64,000 nt of DNA from the NCBI GenBank assembly GCA_006176705.1, contig QRFJ01003034.1:124001-188000 (forward strand), given 5' to 3'. This document shows positions 22,033-32,780 of this stretch, one piece after another. The position numbers and the translations under genes are program-made. Positions within the stretch are counted from its first letter, which is position 1. Each line of letters starts with the position of its first letter. Source of the stretch: Cocos nucifera (lineage: Eukaryota; Streptophyta; Magnoliopsida; Arecales; Arecaceae). The notes under the pieces are model-generated. The model was not told the origin of the DNA. It worked only from the letters and a program-made list of their open reading frames with translations, and did not search any database.

Positions 22033-23617
22033 TGATTGATACCAAAAAATCATCAATAAAAGTATTAATTTATCAATTAATTTATATTTATTTTTAAGAA
22101 TTAATGATTAATTTATATATATTTTTAAAAGATTAATATTTTTATTAATTAAAAAATAATTAAAAAATTAATTAAAAAATAATAAAAGTAAAAAATAAAA
22201 TATTATTATCAATAAAAAAATCTTTTTTTGGTTATAATAAAATAAGTTTGAAGCAAATCGGAGCTAAAATAGATTAGATATGAATTTTTAAAGAAAAAAA
22301 ATTAAAAAAAATAGTTCAGTCGGCTCTGCAAGCCAAGCCACCAAGCCAACCAAAGCCATCAAAATCGACTCAGCCATAGAAACTGATCAGTCGGTCCACA
22401 AAATCAGGTGTGGACCGCCAACTCAGTAGAGTTCAGCCAATCGGAGCCTGCCACGTGGTGGACCAAGTCCTCTAAGAGGTTTACAGAAAATCTATTACGG
22501 CTCACAGGGCATTTTGGTCTTTTCACTCAATGAAAGGAGGTGCTGATTGGTTATAGTGTGTGTTGAAGCTGGTCCACGTGGTCCATGGAAATAGTAAGTG
22601 CGTGATTGAATGGCTCTGGTAGCTTGCGGTCAAGATCGGACGGCTGTGATGATTTTTAGGTTTAATTCAAACTCTATCAGCTTCATCTATGCCATCTGAC
22701 GGCAGCACTTAACACAAACGATGATCCAACGGTCCATAGAGCTCCCAGCGATAATCCAAACACTCCTTATGCGATCAATGACCTAATTTTCTTCTTCAAT
22801 GTGCGATCAACGGTCAAAATTTAATCTGACCTAATCTGGGCTGATACACATCCAATTTTGATGATTTTTGATCCATTGGATTCCTATTGAATGGAAAGAT
22901 TTCATCAGACTTCACCAGATTCATCCGAAAGCTATTTAAATCTAATTTTCATAAAGATTTCTTTCTATTTTGATGATTAAAATATTCCTTAGTCCCACAT
23001 TGCCTAGAAGAAAACTCTCCAGTCCTCCTAGCTCTATGGACCCCAGGCCTCCAGAATTCATTATCTTCGATCAAGGTAAAGCTTTGGTACAGAATAAAGC
23101 TAGGCTTTGGATTAATAGCTACTTCGAGGCAACTGATATTAAAAGGAAGAGTTGGGCTTCTCACCATCTTTTTACCAATGTCGATCCAAGATCAGAGATC
23201 ACCCTATTTTAATTTTTTTCTTTCTTTTTTAAATTTCATGTATTTAAATTATGAATCTTTTAATTAACATAATATTTATTTTTATGCTCTTTAATTTCAT
23301 GCTCTTTATTTTTATTATAATTTAATTTTTATATTTTAATTATTGCTTTTATTTTACTGCAAGTAGATGCTAAGATCTAAATAGTAGATCCTAGTTATTT
23401 TTTTGCACTATTTAAATTTTGCTTTTAATTTTTGACTTCAATTTTATTTTCAAAATCTCTCTTTTTCTTTTGTAAAATCAAAGATTTCATATTTAAAATG
23501 CTATCTTTCCTATGGATTTGATCCGACTCACTACTATCTACGTATTTTTAATTATCTTAAGAAGTTGGATTAAACTGATAAATATGGTGTCTTAACGACA
23601 ACATCGCACTCTTATCA
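22033..23617 (+). repeat. Element B 3' LTR
   Basis: 1585 bp, TGATTGATACC to CACTCTTATCA, matching 11138-12723. Its outer edge abuts the CCTCC duplication and then A's primer site. Confidence 0.93.
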
Positions 23618-23643
23618 CCTCCCTAGCAATGACACCAAAAACT
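23618..23643 (-). other. Athila A primer-binding site, with right CCTCC duplication of B at 23618-23622
   Basis: On the minus strand the bases after A's 5' LTR end (TTTATCA) read AGTTTTTGGTGTCATTGC, then TAGGGAGG. This is close to the Athila/Tat primer site (TTTTTGGCGCCGTTGCC type). B inserted right at its far end. Confidence 0.82.
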
Positions 23644-24747
23644 TGATAAATCATGATATCATCATTAAAATATCATAATTATCAATTTAGTTCGACTTCT
23701 TTTAAAATAGTTAAGAGCAAGTAGATAGTAGCAAGTCCGGTTGAATCCATAGGAAGGTAGTGATTTAATTTTGAAATCTTTGATTTTTTTATGAAAGAAG
23801 AAAAAATTTAGAATTAAAATTTAAATCAAAAAATAAAATTATAAAAAATAATGTAAAAAATTAGATTTTTGTACTAAGATATACTATTTAGATCTTAGCA
23901 TCTACTTGCAAAAAAAAATTAAAGACCAATTAAAATAAAGCAGAATTAAAAGAGCAAAAATTAAAAAAATAAAAATTAAAAGAGTAATAAACTAAATTTT
24001 ATGTTTAAATTAAAACTCAAAATTCAAATATAATAATTAAAAAAAAACTAAAAAAATTGTTAATCTTCATATTAGCAATGGCATGGAGATGGTGTAGAAG
24101 TTTGGCTCTTCTTCTCGGCACCGTCTGCCTTGAAGCAACCTTTAGCCAAAGCCTGACTCCCATCCTTTACCATGGCTTCTCCTGGATCAGATGCTTGATC
24201 TTTGGGGCTCTAGGATCTTTTTATAACTATTGGAGGGCTGAAGATTTTGTTATCAGGCAATGTGGGACTAAAGATGAGTATAGATCCATGTTTGTTGAAG
24301 AAAATAGTAGAAAATCATTGGATCAAAGGTCTTGTGAAGTCTCTACATATTCTGGCCGTTAGATGGGGATCCAAGGCTTTAAGAAATACCAAAAATGGAG
24401 TTTTATCAGTCTAAATCAAGTCAAAAAATATTCTAACTATTGATCGCACATTGATGGAGGAAATTAGGCCATTGATCACGTGTCTAGGTGTCCTGATCAC
24501 CATCGAAAGCGTTCTAAACTATTGGATCAATGCTAGATGCGAGTGCTGCCATCCGATGGTGCAAATGAAGTTGATACAGTTTGAATTGAACCTGGAACTA
24601 ACCACTATCATTCGATCTTGACCGCAAGCGATCGCAGCCATTTGATTGCACACTTACTATTCCCATGGACCGTGTGGACTGATCGCACCGTACACCGTAC
24701 ACTGCAACCAATCGATGTGTGCATTTCGTTGAGTGAAATGATAAAAA
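23644..24747 (-). repeat. Athila A 5' LTR, PBS-proximal part
   Basis: Begins TGATAAATCATGATATC in plus view and runs co-linear with 1797-2896 until the sequence ATAAAAATG, where copia F starts. The remainder of this LTR is at 30842-31303. Confidence 0.92.
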
Positions 24748-26251
24748 TGTTAGATATATGTGCCTTAGAAGCCAGAATTGGCTGACACTTGTAATACACT
24801 TCTAGGGGCAAAATTATAATTTTGATTATAATCAACAAAATGGGTTATTTTCTATCACACCTGTGTATTTAGTGTCTGTGATACATCCTTTGAGTTAGTG
24901 GTAATGATAATTCATATTTTCAAGAGTTGAAAATTTAAGACATGAATAATCATTATTAACTCATAAATAGCTCCCGACCATAGGATCATCACGAGGATGG
25001 TGATTGATCCAGAAGGTTGGTGTACGATCGCTTCTCTTTAGTAGATGAGTCTTGAGTCTACGGTGTGGAGACACCGGAGCGAGAGTACAGGTACTCGTTA
25101 GAGAACGAGGGCACTGAGCGTGACCACCTCGAGTAGTCATTAGGAAGTCTACCTTCTCGTCAATGACTGACTCGATGCTGCAGTAGTGTGTCTGGTTCTT
25201 TGACCTGAGATGCATCGGCAGTTCACCTTGAGGGTGTTATAGTTTGACTACACCATTACTCGATCTCCTAGCCATATGGAACCCTGAGGTGTATGTTGGC
25301 TATAGCATGTTCATTGTAGGAACTGGATTGCATCAAGATGGGAATCTATCTACCTCGGTGGTAGAGGAGCAGCCCTATGATAATCATGAGAATCAAGTCC
25401 TGAAGCCCATGGCCATGGCAGAGTGAAATAATAGAAAGAGTTTCTATTTAGGTTTTTCACATTGGACTTCGAATCGAATGATTATATCATATGACAGAGA
25501 CTAGGGTTTGACGAGTTTACCTTAACCCTAATCTGATCGGGGCTCAAGATAGAAGAACTTAATCACACAGGTAGCTGCACCAAGAGGTTCGCATTCAGCT
25601 CTGATGGGTTGCCACCATATACTGCTAGGTGTCACTGGTGGATTTTGGGAGCAATTAGAATGATTTAGATGATCGATCATTCTAGCTATTCGAATCAGAA
25701 GAGTTCTGATCCATCGAAAGGAGTTTCGATGATGTCTATGATAGAGATCATGACATATCCCATTACCATACAGAACTGAACCTAACTGGGTCACACAAAC
25801 AAGGGTTTGAATCTGGTGATCATCAATTGAACTGATCTAGTTCAATTGATCTGAATGAGATTCAATTAGGTTCAAGAAAATCGTGCTAGCACTCGATTGA
25901 ACCTAACGTTCTTCTTTTACTATCATAAATAAGTTGTCCTGACTGAGCCAAAGGAGTTTGTGCTCAATCAGAGGCCTTCATATGGTCTGACTGGAGGTTG
26001 TCCAAGTTAGAGAAGGTTGTCTTATTTTATAAGACATGACCTGCCATTTTTGGTCACCTGCCATTTTTGGTCCTTTGACTTTGGTCAAAAGTTGACCTTT
26101 GACTGGTCAAATGTTGACCATAGACACTTTGACTTTTGTCCATGTGTCATGCACCTATTGAAGAACTGGTGGGGGCCTGTCCCCCTACCAGAACCTGGCA
26201 AGGAGGAGGGCGCACGCCACCCTAGGCGTGCGCCCAAGTTGGAGGCGCCTT

Positions 26252-26276
26252 GGAGTCCTTGTTGGACAAGGACTCC
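26252..26276. other. Perfect inverted repeat upstream of the F TATA box
   Basis: GGAGTCCTTGT and ACAAGGACTCC, 11-bp arms separated by TGG. A different hairpin sits at what seems the matching place in LTR H (53789-53814). Confidence 0.75.
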
Positions 26277-26447
26277 ACCTCCCTTTTGGATTCCAATTAG
26301 AGTTCTACTAAGAATCCAGTTTGACTGGTCTTAGGCGCCCTCTAAGGAGGAATCCAGGGGACTCTATTCCAACCAATCAGATTTAGATCTGATTTCACAA
26401 AGGGTTGTGATTGGTTGAGAATAAGAGGAGTTGGATCACAAGAGGTC

Positions 26448-26455
26448 TATAAAAG
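26448..26455 (+). promoter_or_regulatory. TATA box of the F LTR
   Basis: TATAAAAG followed by AGACCCTGCGCC. E has the same AGACCCTGC context with altered boxes (TTATTCAAG at about 37070, TATTTAAG at about 433). G has TATAAATCC at 52056-52064. Core promoter of a Pol II-transcribed LTR, by inference. Confidence 0.6.
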
Positions 26456-27031
26456 AGACCCTGCGCCCAACTCAGATTCTAATGCAATTAGAGAGAGATT
26501 TCCCACGCCCCAAGGCTGCTTCTCCCCTCTTCCTCCATGCCTAAACTTCTCCTCCTTCTCCTCTCCACGTCCAAAAGAGTTTTGGATTTTGGTTGGTGCA
26601 TTCCAGATCAAAAGAAAGGCGATCAAAAGAAGAAGGCTGCACTGCTGCAAAGGACGACTGCTGATCTTCAAAAAGAGTTTTGAAGATCCTCCAGATCAGT
26701 TCCAGATCTGATTTTTGGAGACGTGATAGAGAAGAAGAGGATCTCCAGATCCAACCCAAGTGGATACCGGTAGAGGCCAGGCGCTTGCGTGGCTAGATCC
26801 AGAACCTTCCTGCTGCAATCAGGATCATCAACAGGATAATAGGATTACCCAAATCAGGTAAATTAAATTTAATTTAATTTATCTTATTTTATTTTATTTA
26901 TTAAAATAATAAGAATCAGATCTAAAACATATCAAGATCTGATTGGATCAAGAAAAAATTTTTGAAATATATCTCTTGATCTGATCAGATCTGGAACGAA
27001 CCTGGACCGGAAAATCAGGATTTTCCCTTCA

Positions 27032-27046
27032 ACTGGTATCAGAGCC
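27032..27046 (+). other. Copia F primer-binding site
   Basis: ACTGGTATCAGAGCC follows the LTR; TGGTATCAGAGC is complementary to the 3' end of initiator methionine tRNA, the usual copia primer. Confidence 0.93.
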
Positions 27047-28911
27047 ATGGTTCTAAATTATTTAGATCTGATTTTAATTTTATTTTAATTAGAAAATAAA
27101 TTGATTTTAGATGTCACATGAGATGTGATCAGATCTAAAATCAGAAAAAATTAAAATTAAATGATTTGGATCTAAGATTAAGAAGATATGCATGACTAGT
27201 TCTAGAATAGAATAGTTCTATAGAATAGTTTTTGCATGTCTTTGATTTAATCTGATTAAATCATATTTTAGATCTTCTTATTTACTATTTTTCTGATATT
27301 ATAAGTATTATAATAACATCTAAAAAATAGCAAATAAAAATTATTTAATTTTTGAATATCATATGAGATATGATTGATGCATGTCTAGACTAGTTGTAGA
27401 ATAGTTCTACATAATTGTCTAGATTAGAATTTATTTTGATTAGATCAATTTAAATCTAATTTTTTAGATTATTATGAGATAATTTAGATCTGAAAATATG
27501 CATGATTTGATACATGAGATGTATGCAAAATATGCCTTGATTAGATCTAAATTTGTATATGAGATATATGATATAGATCTATACTATGTTTTGTAGATAT
27601 TACATGTTCCTGATTAAGGCGTTCCTCTTGGCCGTCCGGTCATAAGAATGAAGAAGGGTTTAAAGGCCCTCTCTTCCCATTCGATGGGGTGTTCTTATGA
27701 TGTGTAGGGGTGCTGCGTGTTCGTCCTTAATCAGAAACCCAAAACTTACTTTCTGCAAAACCCTAGATCCTGAAACCCTAGGATTTATTGTGCATATTTT
27801 GTTTATGAACCCTAACTTAATTAAGAATTAAGTTTATGGAATATTAATTAGGTCTAAAATTGAGAATTTCAGATCTAAGACATATTCATAATACTGGGTT
27901 CGGGCTTGGGTAGCTCAATTAGGTCTAAGCGGTTGATCAAACCGAATCAAGAGTTGGTTAGATGGGATCAACAATGCTTAAATTGACCAGCCTAATAGGA
28001 TTAAGTCTGGGTCAAGATCGAGTCACGATCAAGCAAGACCTAATTAGGCTCAGAGGTTAGAGTCTGGATTGTAGGCTAACCCAATTGGTTCTGACTCAAC
28101 AATTTGGTGTCTAAGGTAAGTTTGGCATAGACGACCGACTGGTTTTTAATTGGAAGCTACTCGACCTGAATGCATTCTTGTGCGAGTTAATGGCATATTC
28201 CTTCCACCGGTCTCACTTACCTGGCCATATCTGTTGACACAGTTCTGATCTGAGGTGGTCAATAATCCGAGCTAACCCATGCCACTAGGTTAGTCATAAT
28301 TGTTATGACTAAGATAAGTCTAGTTTAATGAGACCTGAATCAATTCTCCCTAAGAAAAGATTAAGTCTGAGGTCTTCCACCATTGTAGATGTGCGGGCCC
28401 TTCCCGGGGTTGATTGTTCTCGGCTGGATACAGTGGCTCAGTTGCACCGGGAAGATGCAACCATGTCTATTAGGCATTGGATGCTATGGGCTGGAGGATG
28501 AGTTGGGCTCAATATTTCTGGATACGGTGAGAGACTCAATTAGGAACCCAGTCTATGCAAATGGTGGGTCTGACTTAACTAAGGAGTGGATCAATATTTC
28601 CGGATACGGTGAGATTCATGAATTAGAGACCAAGTTTGGGTGCACCATGATTAGAGAATCATTGAACAAGAGTTGTTCACTCATTGGCTAACCCATCACC
28701 AATAACTGTTAGGTGAGGTGATGAGTCAGTTGGTGAGACCGCACCACCCACTAGAAATCATTAATCGTGGAGATTTTCGCATCTCTACAGAGGGAGTGTA
28801 GGGATCCGAGAAAATAGTGGGAGCTAATTTGTTTAAAAATAAAATTCCTAAACAAATTGGTCAAGTCAAAATTACAGTATCTAACTAGAATCTTTGACTC
28901 TCTACAGGAAA
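27047..28911 (+). other. Copia F leader with two structured or repeated modules
   Basis: A 1.87-kb non-coding leader between primer site and gag, conserved in E (34606-36480) and G (49616-51481). It carries nested inverted repeats at 27611-27733 and an 82-bp near-tandem duplication around 28509-28640. The 100-codon frame at 28389-28691 spans the duplication and has no protein signature. A conserved CTCTCTACAG, resembling a splice acceptor, directly precedes the gag ATG. Confidence 0.75.
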
Positions 28912-29278
28912 ATGTCTGCGTCCAACCCACTGGCACGTATCCTGGACACACATAGACTGACTGGACCCAATTATAAAGATTGGCTCAGGAACTACAAAAT
29001 TGTTTTGGGTTCAGAGAAGTTAACACATGTTTTGGACCAGGACCCTCCCACCTTACCAGCCTCGTCCATCCACTGAACAGAGAGTGTCTCTGGAAAAATG
29101 GATTGACGAAGATAATAAGGCCAGATACTACATGTTGGGCTCGATGTCTGATGAGCTCCAGCGCCAACATGAAGATATCGGGACTGCTCGCCAAATGTTG
29201 GCTCACCTGCAGGAGATGTTTGGTGAACAGAGTCGCGCAGCCAAATATCAAGTCACAAAATGACTTTTTAAGGCTAAG
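28912..29278 (+). pseudogene. Copia F gag, N-terminal part (frameshift and stop)
   Basis: ATG at 28912 gives MSASNPLARILDTHRLTGPNY, then WLRNYKIVLGSEKL, the copia Gag start. A frameshift near 29060-29073 moves the frame to EQRVSLEKWIDEDNKARYYM, and a TGA at 29261 interrupts it before AKMRDGQSVQDH. The rest of Gag is in the following long frame. Confidence 0.88.
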
Positions 29279-30844
29279 ATGCGTGATGGGCAGTCAGTCC
29301 AAGATCACTGTCTGACAATGATCAAGGACATGGAAGAGCTTGAGAAGCTCGGTGTGAAGTTGGACTTGGATCTGCAGAACGATATTATTCTGCAATCCTT
29401 GACTGATGCATATGGGCAATTCATCATGAATTACCACATGCATAAACTTCAAAATTCCTTGGCCGAGTTGATGAATATGCTGGTTACCGCTGAGCTTTCT
29501 ATGAAAGGTTCTAAAGGCTCAGTTCTTGCTATGGAACGGACTTCTTCCAAAAGAAAGTCTTATGGAAAGAAAAAGAAGTCTGTGAAAAAGCAAAAGGTGG
29601 AAGGATCAAAGAAGAAGAAGGCAGAATCGAAGAAAAAGGTCGATGGCAAAGGAAAGTGTTTCCATTGCAACAGCGATGGCCATTGGAAGTGGAACTGCCC
29701 TATTTACCTGGCCATCCTAAAGAACAAGAAGGAAGGTCCTTCTGGAGGTATGCTCGTTATTGAGTCTAACCTTACGGTTTCTTCTGCATCCAGTTGGGTG
29801 CTTGACTCTGGTTCTAGTGCTCATCTGTGCACTTCTATGCAGGGTCTTGAGGATAGCAGGAGGCTGAGGGATGGAGACATGATCCTACGCATTGGTAATG
29901 GAGCAAGAGTTGCTGCAGTAGCCGTGGGAACATACCCTCTTCGATTACCATCTGGTTTAGACTTAGTTTTGAAAGACTGTTATTTTGTGCCTGCAGCTAG
30001 CAGGAATTTGATTTCTGTTTCATGCTTAGCACAAGAAGGTTATGTGATCACCTTCTTTAAGGACCATTGTAACATTCTTTATGAAAGAAATAAAATTGCA
30101 AATGGTTTCCTTGTTAATGGTCTTTATCAGTTGCATATTGATGTACCTGTTTTAACTATCGAGCAAAACGTGAATGCCAAACGACCTAGGGATAGTCCAA
30201 ATGACAGATATCTATGGCACCTGAGATTAGGTCATATAGCAGAAGATAGGATTAACAAATTGGAGAAAAATGGGCTATTGAGTCCATTGACTTTTGAGTC
30301 ATATCCAACTTGTGAATCTTGTCTTCAAGGCAAAATGACTAAACTCCCTTTTGTTGGACATGGGGAGAGGGCCACAGATCTCCTTGCCCTAGTACATACT
30401 GATGTATGCGGCCCATTCGATGTATCGGCTAGAGGCAATTTTGTCTACTTCATTACCTTTACCGATGATCTGTCTAGGTATGGGTATGTGTATCTTATGA
30501 GACACAAGTCTGAAGCCTTTAAAAAGTTCAAAGAATTCAGACATGAAGTAGAAAAACAAACTGAAAAACCCATTAAGGTTCTTCGATCAGATCGAGGAGG
30601 TGAATACCTTAGCCGGGAATTCCTAGACTATCTTAAGGAAAATGGCATAGTCTCTCAATGGACTCCACCAGGAACACCTCAACTCAACGGAGTTTCAGAA
30701 CGGAGAAATTGGACTCTATTGGATATGGTTCGATCCATGATGAGCTTCACAGACCTCCCTGATTTCCTTTGGGGATATTCATTATTAACTTCAATTTATC
30801 TACTGAATAGGGTTCCCTCTAAAATCGTTCCTGTGGTAGCCTGA
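29279..30844 (+). pseudogene. Copia F gag C-terminus, protease and integrase (truncated polyprotein)
   Basis: This 521-codon frame is the longest in the window. In order it shows the Gag remainder; a CCHC zinc knuckle at Cys127, Cys130, His135, Cys140; protease WVLDSGSSAH with catalytic Asp176; the integrase zinc region WHLRLGH (His314, His319) with CESC (Cys345, Cys348); and the DDE core with Asp375 (HTDVCGPF), Asp438 (RSDRGGEY) and Glu474 (GVSERRN). It stops after SIYLLNRVPSK at the truncation; the last codons come from the junction. There is no RT or RNase H. Upstream damage means it cannot be made as a full polyprotein. Confidence 0.93.
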
Positions 30845-31303
30845 AAAAATGCTATAAACCTCTTAGAGGTCTTGGTCCATCATGTGGTAGCCTGTGATTT
30901 GCTTCATCTGCTGAGTTGGTGGTCTACACTATTTCATGGATCGAATGCAGGCTGGCAGGCTGCGCGCATAGGCTGGGCTTTGAAGGCGGGCCGACTGTCA
31001 GCAGCTTGGTGGCTTGGCTAGGCATAGTTGGATGTGCCGACTGATATGGCACAACAGCTTGAGCTGATTGAGCCATTTTTTTAATTTAATTTTTAATTTT
31101 AATTTTAATTTTTTTAAAAATTTATATTAAATTCATTTTAAATTGGATTAACTTCAAATTTATTTCATTATTATAAAAAAAATGATATCTTTTAATTAAT
31201 AAATTTATTTTTTATTTTAATTAATAAAAATATTAATTTTTAAAAATAATTATAAATTAATTAATAATTTAATATTTTTATTAATAAATTTATGATATTA
31301 TCA
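30842..31303 (-). repeat. Athila A 5' LTR, outer part
   Basis: Resumes with AAATGCTATAAACCTCTTAGAGG, co-linear with 2916-3414 in the left LTR, and ends GATATTATCA followed by the GCATA duplication. Confidence 0.92.
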
Positions 31304-31308
31304 GCATA
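31304..31308. repeat. Target-site duplication of Athila A, right copy (GCATA)
   Basis: Exact partner of 1792-1796; beyond it the copia E pol frame resumes. Confidence 0.93.
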
Positions 31309-32780
31309 CATGAGGTTGCCTATTGCAGAAGCATAAGAGATCATGCTCATGCATTCAATTTTCTCAGGTATGTTAGAGCACATCTTATTGGAGAGATGAA
31401 TATCATATCTAAAGGGTACCAATCTTCTCTTGGAGTTTTCTATGCTAAATCTCTTCAACACCTCTTCTATATACATCTTCTATGAGAGACCCAGGATCCT
31501 ATTCGATCTATCCTTATAGATCTTAATTTCTAGAATAAAGGATGCCTCTTCTAGGTCTTTTATAGAGAACTCTTTTGATAACTATATTTTGACCATAGAC
31601 AACATGGATATATCATTCTCAATAAGGAGGATGTCATCCACGTACAGTATGAGAAAGACAATAATGCTCCCACTAACCTTTTCAAACACACGAGACTCCT
31701 CATTTTTGATGAATCCAAATGATTTAATCACATCATTAAAATGAGCATTCTAGCTCTAAGATGCTTGCTTAAGTCCATAGATGGAGCTTTGCAGCTTACA
31801 GACCTTGTGATCAGCATCATTGGATGTGAAATTTAGTAGTTATTCCTTATAGATATCCTCCTTAAGATATTAATTTAAGAACACCATTTTCACATCCATC
31901 TGCTATATTTTATAATTGAAATAGGCTACAACAACAAGCAGTGTGCAGATGGATTTAATCATAGTTACTGGTGAGAAGGTATCCTGATAGTCAATGCCTT
32001 CACACTGACTATACCCTTTCGCCACTAACCAAGTCTTGAATGTCTCCACATTTTTATCTGCACCTATCATTCTCTTATAGATCCATTTACACCTAATAGG
32101 TACTATACCTTCAAATGGATCTATCAAGGTCTAGACTTGGTTCGATCACATTGAGTCAATCTCTGACTTCATTGCCTCTAACTATTTCTTTGGAGTCGAT
32201 GTCATCTTGTCATAGACTTTGGGATCATCATCATGAACCCCATTTTTCATGAGGAATATTTCTTCTACATCTTCTAAAATAATGCCTAAATATCTTTTAG
32301 GAGGATGAAAAATCCTATTTGATGTATGAGGTGGAGGAGATTGTGATTGGACTAGCTCAATCTGATTAGGTTCTATAGGTTCCTTAGCTCGTTGCTCTTG
32401 GAAGACTTTCTTCTCGAGCCTTATCTATCTTTCGATGCCACCATCTTGTATAAACTATTTTTCAATGAAGATGGCATGTCGACTCACAATTACATTATGG
32501 TCTTCCGAAAGATAGAAATAATATCCTAACAATTGTTTAGGATATCCAACAAAATGAGCACTAAAGGACCAAGACTCTAACTTGTCCGCCTGCTATCTCT
32601 TAACATTAGCTGGATAATCCTAAATTCTAAGATGACTCAAACTTAGTTTCTTATCATGCCATATCTCATACAATATGGTAGGAATAGTTTTAGAGGAAAT
32701 CCTATTCAGTAAGTAAATTATGGTCATTAGACTATCCCCAAAAAAATTAGGAAGATCCGTGAAGCTCATCATGGATCAGA
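31309..32780 (-). pseudogene. Copia E reverse transcriptase and start of RNase H (broken)
   Basis: The open piece 31903-32127 reads KWIYKRMIGADKN, KGYSQCEGIDYQDTFSPV, the start of copia RT. Around 31630-31665 the minus strand reads LILYVDDILLIEND, the YVDD catalytic box. The piece 31261-31476 shows MYIEEVLKRFSIENSK and SAIGNLMYA, the RT-RNase H connection, cut by A at 31303. Remaining RNase H codons are at 1779-1796. Stops and frame changes occur throughout. Confidence 0.9.

Larger units (their letters stand above)
11138..23617 (+). mobile_element. Element B: Athila derivative lacking a functional pol, interrupted by C
   Basis: B has LTRs of 1586 and 1585 bp (TGAT...TTATCA), a primer site, a leader, gag, a short scrap of pol linker, 3' UTR and polypurine tract, and an exact 5-bp duplication. 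Its RT, RNase H and integrase are absent, unlike its antiparallel relative A. With C removed it is about 7.7 kb. It fits the published class of terminal-repeat retrotransposons that keep gag only, which would need pol from a partner. It inserted about 20 bp from A's 5' LTR. Confidence 0.92.
24748..27031 (+). repeat. Copia F 5' LTR
   Basis: 2284 bp, TGTTAGATATATG to CCCTTCA, followed directly by the primer site. Related LTRs are at 1-1778, 36495-38603, 51497-53777 and 53778-55318, all on the minus strand. The CCATGGCCATGG-like block near 25410 and TATAGCATGTTCATTGTAGG near 25301 recur in all copies. Confidence 0.93.
24748..30841 (+). mobile_element. Copia element F, 3' truncated
   Basis: F has a full 5' LTR, primer site, long leader, gag, protease and most of integrase on the plus strand. 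RT, RNase H, polypurine tract and 3' LTR are missing. The pol frame runs straight into A's LTR sequence (TGAAAAAATGCTATAAACC) at about 30842. It inserted in A's right LTR; about 18 bases of that LTR, compared with the left copy, were lost at the truncation. The copia sub-lineage is uncertain; the Gag and Pol look Tork/Angela-like. Confidence 0.92.
1797..31303 (-). mobile_element. Athila-lineage Ty3/gypsy element A (whole, interrupted by B and F)
   Basis: A has two LTRs of about 1.6 kb with TGATA...TATCA ends, an exact 5-bp target duplication, an Athila-type primer site next to the right LTR, and decayed gag, protease, RT, RNase H and integrase in the usual order on the minus strand. Without its inserts (B 11138-23617, F 24748-30841) it would be about 11 kb, normal for Athila. 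It landed inside the pol frame of copia E. Every coding domain carries stops or frameshifts, so it is dead. I see no convincing env-like frame between integrase and the 3' LTR. Confidence 0.93.

Noticed and set aside
25244..26334. Short frames in the F LTR on both strands
   Set aside because: Related LTRs do not keep them open; they are U3 sequence.
28389..28691. 100-codon frame starting MCGPFPGLIVL in the F leader
   Set aside because: The equivalent frames in E and G are broken, no domain is seen, and the region is leader sequence.
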